NCBI RefSeq assembly: GCF_024054035.1 | Contig: NZ_JAMXQU010000001.1 | Coordinates: 372,001 to 436,000 of the forward strand | Length of the DNA: 64,000 bases | Direction: 5' to 3' | DNA from: Asaia lannensis NBRC 102526 | Lineage (GTDB): Bacteria; Pseudomonadota; Alphaproteobacteria; Acetobacterales; Acetobacteraceae | Shown: piece after piece, positions 29,583-38,092 of the stretch | How positions within the stretch are numbered: the stretch's first letter is position 1 | Layout of the letters: each line of letters opens with the position of its first letter | The notes under the pieces: generated by a model | The model's database searches: none | Seen by the model: the letters and a program-made list of their open reading frames with translations, nothing else | What the model was told of the DNA's origin: nothing | Position numbers and translations under genes: made by a program

Positions 29583-29829
29583 GGCGATACCTCGGAATTC
29601 TGTGTTCGGGCTATGCGATATATAACCCACATAGTCTCATTCCCATGGTTCGTCATGTGCATATTGATGTGAGAATTGGCACTGTTTTTGTCTTGTATTT
29701 CCGGCATTTGCGCCGTCCTGCGGTGAAATATGTCTCACCAAGGCGTGACCCTGTTTCAGGGGGGCGTTACGCCGCGCTGCGTGTTAGGACAGGATCAGTC
29801 TTCCCTGTCGCGTGCCAGAAGAGAGTTCA

Positions 29830-30963
29830 ATGTCCGACATGAGTCTCGCCCCGCTTCATTCAACGCAGAGTGGTGTGATGCGAACCTATCGACGCCTTGT
29901 CGATCAGGGAACGATAGAGGCCGATGCGGTTCAGAGCGATGCTGCGATGGCGCTCGATCGACTTGCCCAGGCGCTTCAGTCCCGTCATGAGGAAAAGAGC
30001 GGGATTCTGGCCCGGTTCACGAAGCGTCGTCCGGCACCCCTCAAGGGGATCTACCTCGTAGGGCAGGTTGGCCGGGGCAAGACCATGCTGATGGATCTCT
30101 TCTGCAGGGAAGTAGGTCTTGCGAAGAAACGCCGCATCCATTTTCATGTGTTCATGCAGGAAGTCCTGCGTGCCCTCCATAAGGGGCAGAGCCAGGGTGA
30201 CCGTAAGCAGGACCCCGTGCGCGAACTGGCGCAAAAGGTGCATGAGCAGAACGATCTTCTGTGCTTCGACGAATTCCAGATCAATGACATGTCCGATGCC
30301 GTGCTCGTGCTGCGTCTGCTGGATATGGTGATGGAACTCGGTACTGTGGTGGTGGCGACATCGAATACAGCGCCACCCGATCTGATGAAGCATCAGCCTC
30401 AGAACCGCATGACGATGCGTCCCTTTCTTGAGGCATTCGCCGCGCATATCACAGTTCTGACGCTCGACTCAGCCCGCGACTATCGCAGGGGTCGCGAACT
30501 GGACAAACAGACCTGGCTCGTGCCCGATTCAGAAGAGAACCGTGCGCATCTGCGTCAGAAATTCGAGACGCTGACCGAGGCGCAAGCGAAGCCCGGTTTC
30601 GTGGCCATAGGCTCGCGTCGTATCGCGGTGCTTGCCTGTCACGGCGAAACAGCGTGGTTCACTTTCAATTCACTCTGCGGCGAGGCACTCGGCCCTGCCG
30701 ATTATCTGGCTATCGCAAAGCGCTTTCGCACGCTTTTTATCGAGGGCGTTCCCGCCCTGGTGCCCGACCAGTACGACAAGGCGCGACGCTTCATCACATT
30801 GATCGATGTGATGTACGAAAATCATACGGCACTTTTCGCAACGGCCGCGGCTGAGCCGGAAGCGCTGTATCAGACAGGCGAAAATGCAACTGCTTTCGAA
30901 CGCACGGCATCGCGACTGGATGAGATGCGCTCGAATGGCTGGGTGCATGAGGTGGAAGGGTAA
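29830..30963 (+). CDS. zapE: AFG1-like ATPase (ZapE)
   Basis: The 377-residue P-loop ATPase starts MSDMSLAPL. Walker A is GQVGRGKTMLM, Walker B is LLCFDEFQINDM, and the C-terminal DQYDKARRFITLIDVMYE is typical. In other bacteria ZapE is a cell-division factor under low oxygen, and mitochondrial relatives take part in respiratory-complex turnover. It is divergent from sdhC, a common proximity in alphaproteobacteria. Confidence 0.93.
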   Translation: MSDMSLAPLHSTQSGVMRTYRRLVDQGTIEADAVQSDAAMALDRLAQALQSRHEEKSGILARFTKRRPAPLKGIYLVGQVGRGKTMLMDLFCREVGLAKKRRIHFHVFMQEVLRALHKGQSQGDRKQDPVRELAQKVHEQNDLLCFDEFQINDMSDAVLVLRLLDMVMELGTVVVATSNTAPPDLMKHQPQNRMTMRPFLEAFAAHITVLTLDSARDYRRGRELDKQTWLVPDSEENRAHLRQKFETLTEAQAKPGFVAIGSRRIAVLACHGETAWFTFNSLCGEALGPADYLAIAKRFRTLFIEGVPALVPDQYDKARRFITLIDVMYENHTALFATAAAEPEALYQTGENATAFERTASRLDEMRSNGWVHEVEG

Positions 30964-31388
30964 AAAGAGCCGCAAGCTCGCTTCCTCACAGGGCTTGCCG
31001 CGTAATGTCGTGCCACGTGATGTCTTGCGTCGTGCGAGAAGTCATGCGGATTGCCTGACTGCATCGGCTGACCACGCGACGTGGAGGGTGTGGTGGTGGC
31101 TGTCATGGATAGATGATCCGACGGCATTGCCTCATGCGGCGTGAGGCTGAACCGCGTTCCGACAGAAGGAACGTTTTCCGGGTGCTCTCAGGAAATTCGG
31201 TCTCTGCTCACCATGACGACCGATCGCAAGATCATGTTCCGGATTGTGTTCTGGCCGGTATTGCACGGAAATGCAGGTTTGAAAGGCTGGTAATTTGGTC
31301 TTTCCGTAAAAGCCTGCTGATATGCTTTTCCTGTGCAGGACCACAGGACCTGTCCCGATCCGATTTCAGCCTGTTCGATGAGGCGACG
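30964..31388. other. Intergenic region without recognised elements
   Basis: This 425-bp gap lies after zapE. A weak hairpin (GCCTCA / TGAGGC) is at 31129-31147. No terminator with a T-tract, RNA or convincing gene was found. In-frame codons upstream of the next gene extend to 31113, but the signal peptide at 31389 argues for the shorter protein. Confidence 0.5.
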
Positions 31389-32387
31389 ATGAAGCCGCTA
31401 CGCATAGTATTGTCCTGCCTCCTTGCCGGTATGGGGGTTGCGCATGCGGCTCCCGTCCCGGCCTACGATGCGACCCCGAGGCTGGGAATTGTCATTCCTA
31501 AACTGCCTGCCGATTATGGGTTGCTTCTGAATGCCCTGACGGCACGCGGGCACGTCTCTGACGGGGCATTCGACTTCCAGACAGGCGAGATAGACGGTGT
31601 GCCTGTCGTGATGATCGTGCAGCCCGCACCCGGCGAAGTGCTGCGTGCGATCGAGGCAACATCCATGTTGCACGATTTCAACGTGCGTGTGTTGCTCTAC
31701 CCCGGAACATCGGGAGGCCACCTGCCAAAGGGTGAGATGTCGATCGGCGATATCGTTCTGGGCGCCAGGAACGTCAATCACGGCAATTACTATCTGGCGC
31801 CTGACGGCCATATGGAGGGCGGCGAATTCAAGGATGCGGGGCCGGGCCAATCCTATACCGGCGCATTCCATGCCGATCCGGGCCTGCTGGCGATGCTGGC
31901 CTGTTCCGCAAAACGCGTCGCAACGCAGACAACCCTGCCGGCTTTTCTCGCTCCCGTTCGCAGCGACAGGCAACCGCAGATTTTCTATTACAGCATTCAG
32001 GGTACATCTGAGATCTGGTCCGACAATGTGGCGTATACCCAAGCCACGATGAAGGTCTTTCATGAGATAGACGAGGACGGGGACTGGTACTCGAATCTTG
32101 CAGCAACAGTCCTGCATGTTCCCTTCCTTGAAGTGTCTGTCATCTCAAACAGTATCTTCGCTTTTCCGGCACGTAAGCATGGCGTCCCTGAATCACCGGA
32201 AGGTCAGCCTGACTCGCACGTCGTGGCGCAGAGACTTTCGAACCGCATTCTGCTCGATCTGTTGAAGCATAAGGGTCAGGCCCTGCTTGCCGCCAAATTC
32301 AGGCCTGTCTCCCAACCGGTTTATCCCGAGAGCTATTTTCAGACACCTCACGATCCGCGCAACTTGCTGGACGGATGCGAACCTTGA
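31389..32387 (+). CDS. Secreted nucleoside phosphorylase/nucleosidase-like protein
   Basis: The 332-residue protein starts MKPLRIVLSCLLAGMGVAHA, a signal peptide ending at AHA. The body shows the phosphorylase/nucleosidase superfamily layout: LGIVIPKLPADYG near the N-terminus, LLYPGTSGGHLP, MSIGDIVLGARNVNHGNYY, and DGDWYSNLAATVLHVPFLEVSVISNS, matching the purine-recognition end of MTA/SAH nucleosidases. Members normally act in the cytoplasm, so export is unusual. It may salvage extracellular nucleosides or be a substrate-binding derivative. GAGG lies before the start. Confidence 0.72.
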   Translation: MKPLRIVLSCLLAGMGVAHAAPVPAYDATPRLGIVIPKLPADYGLLLNALTARGHVSDGAFDFQTGEIDGVPVVMIVQPAPGEVLRAIEATSMLHDFNVRVLLYPGTSGGHLPKGEMSIGDIVLGARNVNHGNYYLAPDGHMEGGEFKDAGPGQSYTGAFHADPGLLAMLACSAKRVATQTTLPAFLAPVRSDRQPQIFYYSIQGTSEIWSDNVAYTQATMKVFHEIDEDGDWYSNLAATVLHVPFLEVSVISNSIFAFPARKHGVPESPEGQPDSHVVAQRLSNRILLDLLKHKGQALLAAKFRPVSQPVYPESYFQTPHDPRNLLDGCEP

Positions 32388-32539
32388 TTTTCGTAGTGGT
32401 CTGTCATGATCGCGCGGCACAGCTCTTTTCTGGCTGATTGGATCATCGGGGATTTCCGATATGGCTGTCCCGATTCCAGATATCGTTCTGCACGCTGTCT
32501 TTTGATCCATGGCCCCGGGTGGGTGCGGATGTGGTATAG

Positions 32540-33037
32540 GATATGTCGCGTAGGCAAGCGGCCGCGCGCCTTGGTGCCAGCCCGATCTCGCCCCCACACG
32601 GCTGATCTTCATCGATGAAGCCTGGGTGTCGATCAGCATGGCGTGTCGTTATGGACGCTTTCGGTGCGGCCGGTGCCTGCGCTCCATTGTTCTGCACGAT
32701 TACGGAAAGACCACGACGCTCACCACAGGCCTGCGTCTGGCCGGCGTCTCGGCGCCAGATGTATTCCGGCGCCAACGTCGTCATGTACAATCTTGGCTCA
32801 TCAAGGGACTGGGTGTGCAAGGCCGGGATTGAGGTGGGCCGGGCCGGGCCGGGCTTCAGCCCTGTCGAGATGGGCTTCTCCAAGCTCACGGCCCATCTTG
32901 GCCGCGCTGCCGAACGCATCCGCAATGGACTTCGGAACAGGATCGGCCGCCTCATAGATCAGATCACGCCAGCTTCGTCACCGACGCTGGATACGAGCGT
33001 GAATGCGGAGAAAGCGCTCTGGTCTGGATGCCGGTAG
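32540..33037 (+). pseudogene. Decayed IS630-type transposase
   Basis: Translated pieces from two reading frames match an IS630 transposase. LIFIDEAWVS is the DDE-region motif, RYGRF through GLRLAGVSAPDV is the catalytic core in one frame (from 32602), and VVMYNLGS through FSPVEMGFSKL and GLRNRIGRLIDQITP is the C-terminal part in the +1-shifted frame. The segment that should hold the YSPDLNPIE loop is internally deleted, and no terminal inverted repeats were recognised. The remnant adjoins an AT-rich foreign-looking gene. Confidence 0.75.
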
Positions 33038-33269
33038 TCGGAAGGCAATTTAGACACTCTCAATGCTGGAATTTGTGTGAAAACCCGTACCCGGGATGGA
33101 ACGAGGTACACTGCATTCGTCTGCAAGATCTGTAAGTTTGGGGTAAGCTGCTTCTCTGGTTTATTTTATTAAAAACGGTCAATTTTTTAAGTAAAATACA
33201 CGTAAACAATATTGATTATCTATCAAATTTATATTTAATCTACAATAAAAAGCAAGAGGGTGCGTTGAC
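33038..33269. other. AT-rich leader before the Hint gene
   Basis: Base composition drops sharply from about 33130 onward, in contrast to the GC-rich IS remnant. Only the ribosome-binding AGAGGG before 33270 is clear. It may contain the promoter. Confidence 0.45.
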
Positions 33270-34736
33270 ATGATGCAAAGTCATGAATTTCCGTCAGAGC
33301 TGAAGACCAGCGACCTTCGGCCGGATACTTGGAGCACTTACAATATTTATACGAGTACAAAACCAAGTAATTCTGTAATTTTTGATGGGTGCAATGAAGC
33401 AATGCTTAATGCCCCTGTTGGTGGTACCGGTCAATCGACAACAGGTCTGGTTAATAATCCAATATATTTGTATGGTCGATTTTCTATAAAAATAAACCCG
33501 TCCAATTGCCTTAACACAACAATAATTTATGACGGTAACAAGACTATATTCAGTTATATACCTAATGGTGAAGATCATGGTATTACTTTCTGGATAGATG
33601 GAAACTTTTTTGATATAGCTTCGATCAACAAAAACGAGCCAATATCGATTAGTAATTTGGCTTCGTTCATGGGGCCATACGCACAACATATCGAATTTGA
33701 TGTATGTTATATGGCGGGAACACTGATCGAGACCCCTAAGGGTCAAGTGGCTATCGAAGCATTACAGATTGGGGATGATATCACCATCTTCGAAAACGAT
33801 ATCGGCCAGGTTAGGACTATCCGGGCCATCGGCTGCGGTCAGGCCAACGTCAAGCCCGGCTTGCCGGACGATCTGGCGGGTTGGCCGGTCCGGGTGTGTC
33901 GGGGCGCTCTGGCAGATAATCTGCCGTTCAAGGATATGCTGATCACAGCAGAGCATTGTCTGTATCTCAAGGGGTGCTTTGTACCGGTGCGTATGCTGGT
34001 GAACGGGCAGTCGATCTATTATGACAAGACGATTACCTCGTTCAATTACTACCATATCGAAACCGATCCGCATTCGGTTATCAAGGCAGATGGCGTGTTG
34101 AGCGAGACACTTCTGGATGAAGGTCACGAGCGTCGGCTCTATAACCCAATCCAGTCACTTCCTCAGCGTCTTGCTACGGACTGGTCTCACGCTGCTGCAC
34201 CGCTGAATACGGCACGCGATTTCGTCGAGCCATTGTTCAGGGAATTCCATGAACGTGCCGCAATGCTGGGCATGACCGGACAGGAAGCCCCTTTGCAGGT
34301 GATGTTCGATCATGGGCTGTATCTGATTACCGACAGGGGCGCACATCTCGAAGGTCAGATTGATGCGCGGGGCGTCATGCATTTTCCGCTCCCACATCAG
34401 GTGAAGTCGGTTCATCTGATGAGTCACGCCAGCAGACCCTGCGACGCGCTCGGTCCTTATATGGATGACCGGCGTCTGCTCGGTATTCTGGTCGGCGCGG
34501 TGACCATAGAAGAAGGCGGTGTTTCGACTCCTGTGCGGACTCATCAGGAGGCAGGATCCATGCCGGGTTGGCAGGATGAAAGCGCCGGCAACATGCGATG
34601 GACGAAAGGCAACGCCTTCCTGCCCTTACCCGAGCGTCGGCATGAGGGTGTATCCAGATTGTCGATAGAGGTTCTGGCAGGAGGGCCTTATGTTGTCGTG
34701 ACGTCACTTCCGTCGCTGGTAAGGCACTCTGCGTAA
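33270..34736 (+). CDS. Hint-domain protein with AT-rich N-terminal domain
   Basis: The 488-residue protein divides into three parts. Residues 1-150 have no recognised domain and are rich in Asn, Ile, Ser and Tyr, encoded by AT-rich DNA. From about 150 a Hint_2 (hedgehog/intein) domain starts with VCYMAGTLIETPKGQ and includes ITAEHCLYLKGCFVPVRMLV and YYHIETDPHS. A C-terminal region of about 200 residues ends with GPYMDDRRLLGILVG and FLPLPE; it is shared with the protein at 51362-52945. Hint domains can self-cleave; the cysteine and TxxH motif are present. No classical signal peptide is seen. Its function is unknown. Confidence 0.82.
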   Translation: MMQSHEFPSELKTSDLRPDTWSTYNIYTSTKPSNSVIFDGCNEAMLNAPVGGTGQSTTGLVNNPIYLYGRFSIKINPSNCLNTTIIYDGNKTIFSYIPNGEDHGITFWIDGNFFDIASINKNEPISISNLASFMGPYAQHIEFDVCYMAGTLIETPKGQVAIEALQIGDDITIFENDIGQVRTIRAIGCGQANVKPGLPDDLAGWPVRVCRGALADNLPFKDMLITAEHCLYLKGCFVPVRMLVNGQSIYYDKTITSFNYYHIETDPHSVIKADGVLSETLLDEGHERRLYNPIQSLPQRLATDWSHAAAPLNTARDFVEPLFREFHERAAMLGMTGQEAPLQVMFDHGLYLITDRGAHLEGQIDARGVMHFPLPHQVKSVHLMSHASRPCDALGPYMDDRRLLGILVGAVTIEEGGVSTPVRTHQEAGSMPGWQDESAGNMRWTKGNAFLPLPERRHEGVSRLSIEVLAGGPYVVVTSLPSLVRHSA

Positions 34737-34877
34737 GCGCCTGTCGTGGGCACTATTTATGGCCTCACATCGGCAGAAAAAGGCACGCCTCTGTGACGAA
34801 TAGCTCAGGGCGATTGGCGTTGCTGATGCGGGGCCGACAATTGGGTAGGCCTCGCCGGTCGAATGATTGACCCGGCG

Positions 34878-34912
34878 TCCCGGCTCTCATTGTATCGCTA
34901 TGAGAGCCGGGA
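34878..34912. terminator. Strong hairpin after the M3 peptidase
   Basis: A perfect 13-bp stem (TCCCGGCTCTCAT / ATGAGAGCCGGGA) with a 9-nt loop starts 8 bp beyond the peptidase stop. No T-tract follows on the minus strand, so it may stabilise the transcript end rather than terminate alone. It also lies between convergent genes. Confidence 0.65.
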
Positions 34913-34920
34913 GATATGTC

Positions 34921-37044
34921 TTACTTTGCGTCGGGCAGCAGGCCGCGATGGGCTAGCATCGGACCGATTTCGGGGTCCTTGCCGTAGAAGGCCTTGAACA
35001 TCGGGCCGTAATCCATGGTGTGACCCTTGGACAGGATCATGTCACGGAAGCGCTGGCCGTTTTCACGTGTCAGACCGCCATGGGACTGGAACCAGGAGAA
35101 CGCATCCTGATCGAGCATTTCGGTCCAGAGATAAGCGTAATATCCCGCCGAATAGCCATTGCCCCAGATATGCAGGAAATAGCTCGAACGATAGCGCGGC
35201 GGAACATTCGCAACATCGAGGCCGGTCTCGTTGAGGGCCTTGGCTTCGAACTGATCGACATCCTGACGCGGTGCGTCCGCCGGGAGGCCGTGCCATGACA
35301 TGTCGAGCTGGGCAGCAGCCACGATTTCACCCAGAGCATAGCCCTGGTTGAAATGGGCGGCTTTCTTGATCTTGGCGACCAGCTCGGCCGGCATCGGGGC
35401 GCCGGTCTTGTAATGACGGGCATAATGGGCGAACACCTTCGGGTCCATTGCCCAGTTCTCGTTAAACTGCGAAGGGAATTCGACGAAATCGCGCGCCACG
35501 GAGGTTCCCGAAAGCGTGGGGTAGGTCTGGCTTGCAAACAGACCATGCAGCGCATGACCGAATTCATGGAACATGGTCGTCACATCGTCTGACGTGATCA
35601 GCTGCGGCTGGCCGGGGGCGGCCTTCGTGAAGTTCGCGACATTATAGATGACGGGGCGCGTCTTGAGCAGGTCGCTCTGACCCACGAAATTCGACATCCA
35701 TGCGCCACCCGATTTGTTGTCGCGCTTGAAGTAGTCGAAATACATCAGACCGAGCGGCGAGCCGTCCTTGTCCTTGACCTCGAACACCATGACGTCGGGG
35801 TTGTAAACAGGGATGTCCTTGCGCGGCTCGAAGGTGATTCCATAAAGCTGGTTCGCTGCATAGAACACGCCATCGGTCAGCACGGTATGCAGCTCGAAAT
35901 ACGGCTTCACGTCGTTCTGGTTGAGGTCGAATTTCTGCTTGCGCACGCGCTCGGCATAGTAGTTCCAGTCCCACGGCTTGAGCGTGAAATTCTGGTGGTC
36001 CTCACCGATAGCCTTTTGCAGTTCGGCCGTTTCACGGTGCTGTTCGGCGGCTGTCGCCGGAACGAGCTGGTGGATGAAGCTGTTCACGGCTTCAGGCGTC
36101 TTGGCCATCTGGTCGTACAGCGTATAGGCGGCGTAGCTCTTGTAGCCGAACAGGGCAGCCTTTTCGGCGCGCAGCTGGGCAATCTCCGCGATCGTCTGGC
36201 GCGTGTCGTTGGCATCGCCCTTCTCGGCGCGCGTCCAGCTCTGGTTGAACAGCGCCTCACGGGTGGTGCGTTCGCTCAGCGAAGCGAGATCGGGCTGCTG
36301 CGTGGTGTTCTGAAGCGGCAGAACATATTTGCCGGTCAGCTTGCGGCCTTCGGCGGCTTTCTGTGCCGAGGCAATGGCCCCGTCATCGAGTCCGGCCAGC
36401 GCCTCTTTCTTGTCCACAACCAGAGCGCCTGCCTTGGCGCTGGCGATCAGCTTCTGGTTGTAGGTGGTTTCAAGCTTGGAAAGCTGGGTATTGATGGCGC
36501 GCAGCTTCTGCTGGTCAGTATGGTTCAGCTCGGCACCAGAATGCACGAATTGCTGGTAATACACCTCAAGCAGCATGGCCTGCTCGGCATTGAGGTTGAG
36601 CTTGGCGCGATTGTCGTAAAGCGTTTTCACACGATGGAAGAGCTTGGGATTGAGATAGATCTCGTCCTGATGCTGGCTGAGCCTTGGCGCTTCCTTGCTG
36701 TCGATGGCATCCATGGCGTCGTCCTTGTCCGCCGAATAGACACCGTAGAACACGTTCTGCGTTCGGTTGAGCAGCTGGCCCGAACGCTCCATGGCGACAA
36801 TGGTGTTGTCGAATGTCGGCGCAGCCTTGTTATTGGCAATCGCCTGCATCTCTTTCAGCTGATCGGCCATGCCCTTTTCGAAGGCCGGCACATAATCGCT
36901 GTCCTTGATCTTGTCGAAGGGCGGTGCCTGATAGGGCAGCGTGCTCGCCTGGAACAGTGGATTGGCCGGTGCTGCAAGTGCCGTGGAAGAGAGAAGGGGA
37001 AGCGCAACAGCAGCAAGCGCTGCAGCGTGTCTGAAAACGGGCAT
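34921..37044 (-). CDS. dcp: M3-family peptidyl-dipeptidase (Dcp-like), exported
   Basis: The start MPVFRHAAALAAVALP at 37044, with AGGA upstream, places a signal peptide (about residues 1-25) first; a longer frame to 37107 is less likely. The 707-residue mature enzyme has the zinc site MFHEFGHALHG and the downstream glutamate region EFPSQFNENW that define M3 peptidases. It removes C-terminal dipeptides from oligopeptides, here probably in the periplasm. It is followed by the hairpin at 34878-34912. Confidence 0.93.
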   Translation of the reverse strand: MPVFRHAAALAAVALPLLSSTALAAPANPLFQASTLPYQAPPFDKIKDSDYVPAFEKGMADQLKEMQAIANNKAAPTFDNTIVAMERSGQLLNRTQNVFYGVYSADKDDAMDAIDSKEAPRLSQHQDEIYLNPKLFHRVKTLYDNRAKLNLNAEQAMLLEVYYQQFVHSGAELNHTDQQKLRAINTQLSKLETTYNQKLIASAKAGALVVDKKEALAGLDDGAIASAQKAAEGRKLTGKYVLPLQNTTQQPDLASLSERTTREALFNQSWTRAEKGDANDTRQTIAEIAQLRAEKAALFGYKSYAAYTLYDQMAKTPEAVNSFIHQLVPATAAEQHRETAELQKAIGEDHQNFTLKPWDWNYYAERVRKQKFDLNQNDVKPYFELHTVLTDGVFYAANQLYGITFEPRKDIPVYNPDVMVFEVKDKDGSPLGLMYFDYFKRDNKSGGAWMSNFVGQSDLLKTRPVIYNVANFTKAAPGQPQLITSDDVTTMFHEFGHALHGLFASQTYPTLSGTSVARDFVEFPSQFNENWAMDPKVFAHYARHYKTGAPMPAELVAKIKKAAHFNQGYALGEIVAAAQLDMSWHGLPADAPRQDVDQFEAKALNETGLDVANVPPRYRSSYFLHIWGNGYSAGYYAYLWTEMLDQDAFSWFQSHGGLTRENGQRFRDMILSKGHTMDYGPMFKAFYGKDPEIGPMLAHRGLLPDAK

Positions 37045-37139
37045 GAACAAGGATCCTACGATCGTAACATGATGCGTTACCGTAGGAAGGAAATGACGGA
37101 GCGTCAAACCGGCTGTAACATATTCCGGCCCCGTATCGC

Positions 37140-37757
37140 TCAGCCCTGCTGATCGGTCTGCTCTTGCGCGGGCTCATCCAGCATTCGGACCGCCCCACCC
37201 CTGAGCAGATCCTGCAATGCACCCTGTATGGTTTCCGAGCGGGAAAGCGGGACGGACAGCGTCAGACCAGCCCCCGTTTCGTCGAAGCTGCATTCTTCCT
37301 GTGTGGCGTCCCAATCGGACAGGCGGGCCTGAATGATCGGCAGCAGGCTGAACGTGGCATGAAACCCGAGGCGTTGCATCGGCACGATCTCGACCGCTTC
37401 TCCCTGTTTCAGGCAGGAAGCTGCAGCCCCTCCATAAGCCCTGACCAGCCCGCCCGCGCCCAGTTTGATGCCGCCGAACCAGCGCACCACGATAACGGCA
37501 ACGCGGTCGAATTCCTGTGAATCGATAGCCTGCAAGATAGGTCGCCCTGCCGTTCCGCCCGGTTCGCCGTCGTCGAAGCTGCGATACCGCCCCCCGATGC
37601 GCCACGCCCAGCAATTATGCGTGGCATCGGCAACGCTCACACGGTCGAAAAATTCCCGCGCATCCTCTTCACGGGCAATCGGTGCGGCATGGACACGGAA
37701 CAGGCTTTTCTTGACCACCGTATCCAGCTGCGTTTCCGCCACGAGTGTTCGGGTCAT
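37140..37757 (-). CDS. YigZ/IMPACT-family protein
   Basis: The 205-residue protein has the UPF0029/IMPACT N-terminal domain with the signature DDGEPGGTAGRPIL and VIVVRWFGGIKLGAGGLVRAYG, followed by a shorter C-terminal domain. Bacterial YigZ is a conserved cytoplasmic protein linked to translation or peptide metabolism but its reaction is not settled. It lies 95 bp before the M3 peptidase gene on the same strand. Confidence 0.92.
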   Translation of the reverse strand: MTRTLVAETQLDTVVKKSLFRVHAAPIAREEDAREFFDRVSVADATHNCWAWRIGGRYRSFDDGEPGGTAGRPILQAIDSQEFDRVAVIVVRWFGGIKLGAGGLVRAYGGAAASCLKQGEAVEIVPMQRLGFHATFSLLPIIQARLSDWDATQEECSFDETGAGLTLSVPLSRSETIQGALQDLLRGGAVRMLDEPAQEQTDQQG

Positions 37758-38092
37758 GTACCTGTGTCCTGCCTTGCCCTTTGCGGGTTTCGTTGTGCGG
37801 TTGATTCAGTTCAGGAAGCAGGGCTGGCCGGGTTTTGCAAGGCTGGAGTGAGGCGAGGTGCTGCCCTGCGCGTTTCCAAAGAGCTCTCGTCCCTGGGAAA
37901 CGCGCATTGTGGTGACATTGCTTCTGTCGCCAGGGAACGACGAGCAAGAGAGCAAAAAGACCAGAACACCAGAAGGGATGAGAGAGATAAGCCCTTGCCG
38001 GGACGCGGAGGAGAGCCCTGCAACAAATGTCCCGCCAGAATGACCGTGCCCTGTAAGCTCTCTTTCCCTCAACGGAAAATGGCGACGGGCGC
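37758..38092. other. Intergenic region without recognised elements
   Basis: This 335-bp gap lies between radA and the YigZ gene, both on the minus strand. Short open frames on both strands have no recognisable features. No hairpin terminator or RNA was identified. Confidence 0.5.

Noticed and set aside
35887-37152. Plus-strand open frame of 421 codons opposite the M3 peptidase
   Set aside because: Antisense shadow caused by high-GC codon bias; no signal or motif.
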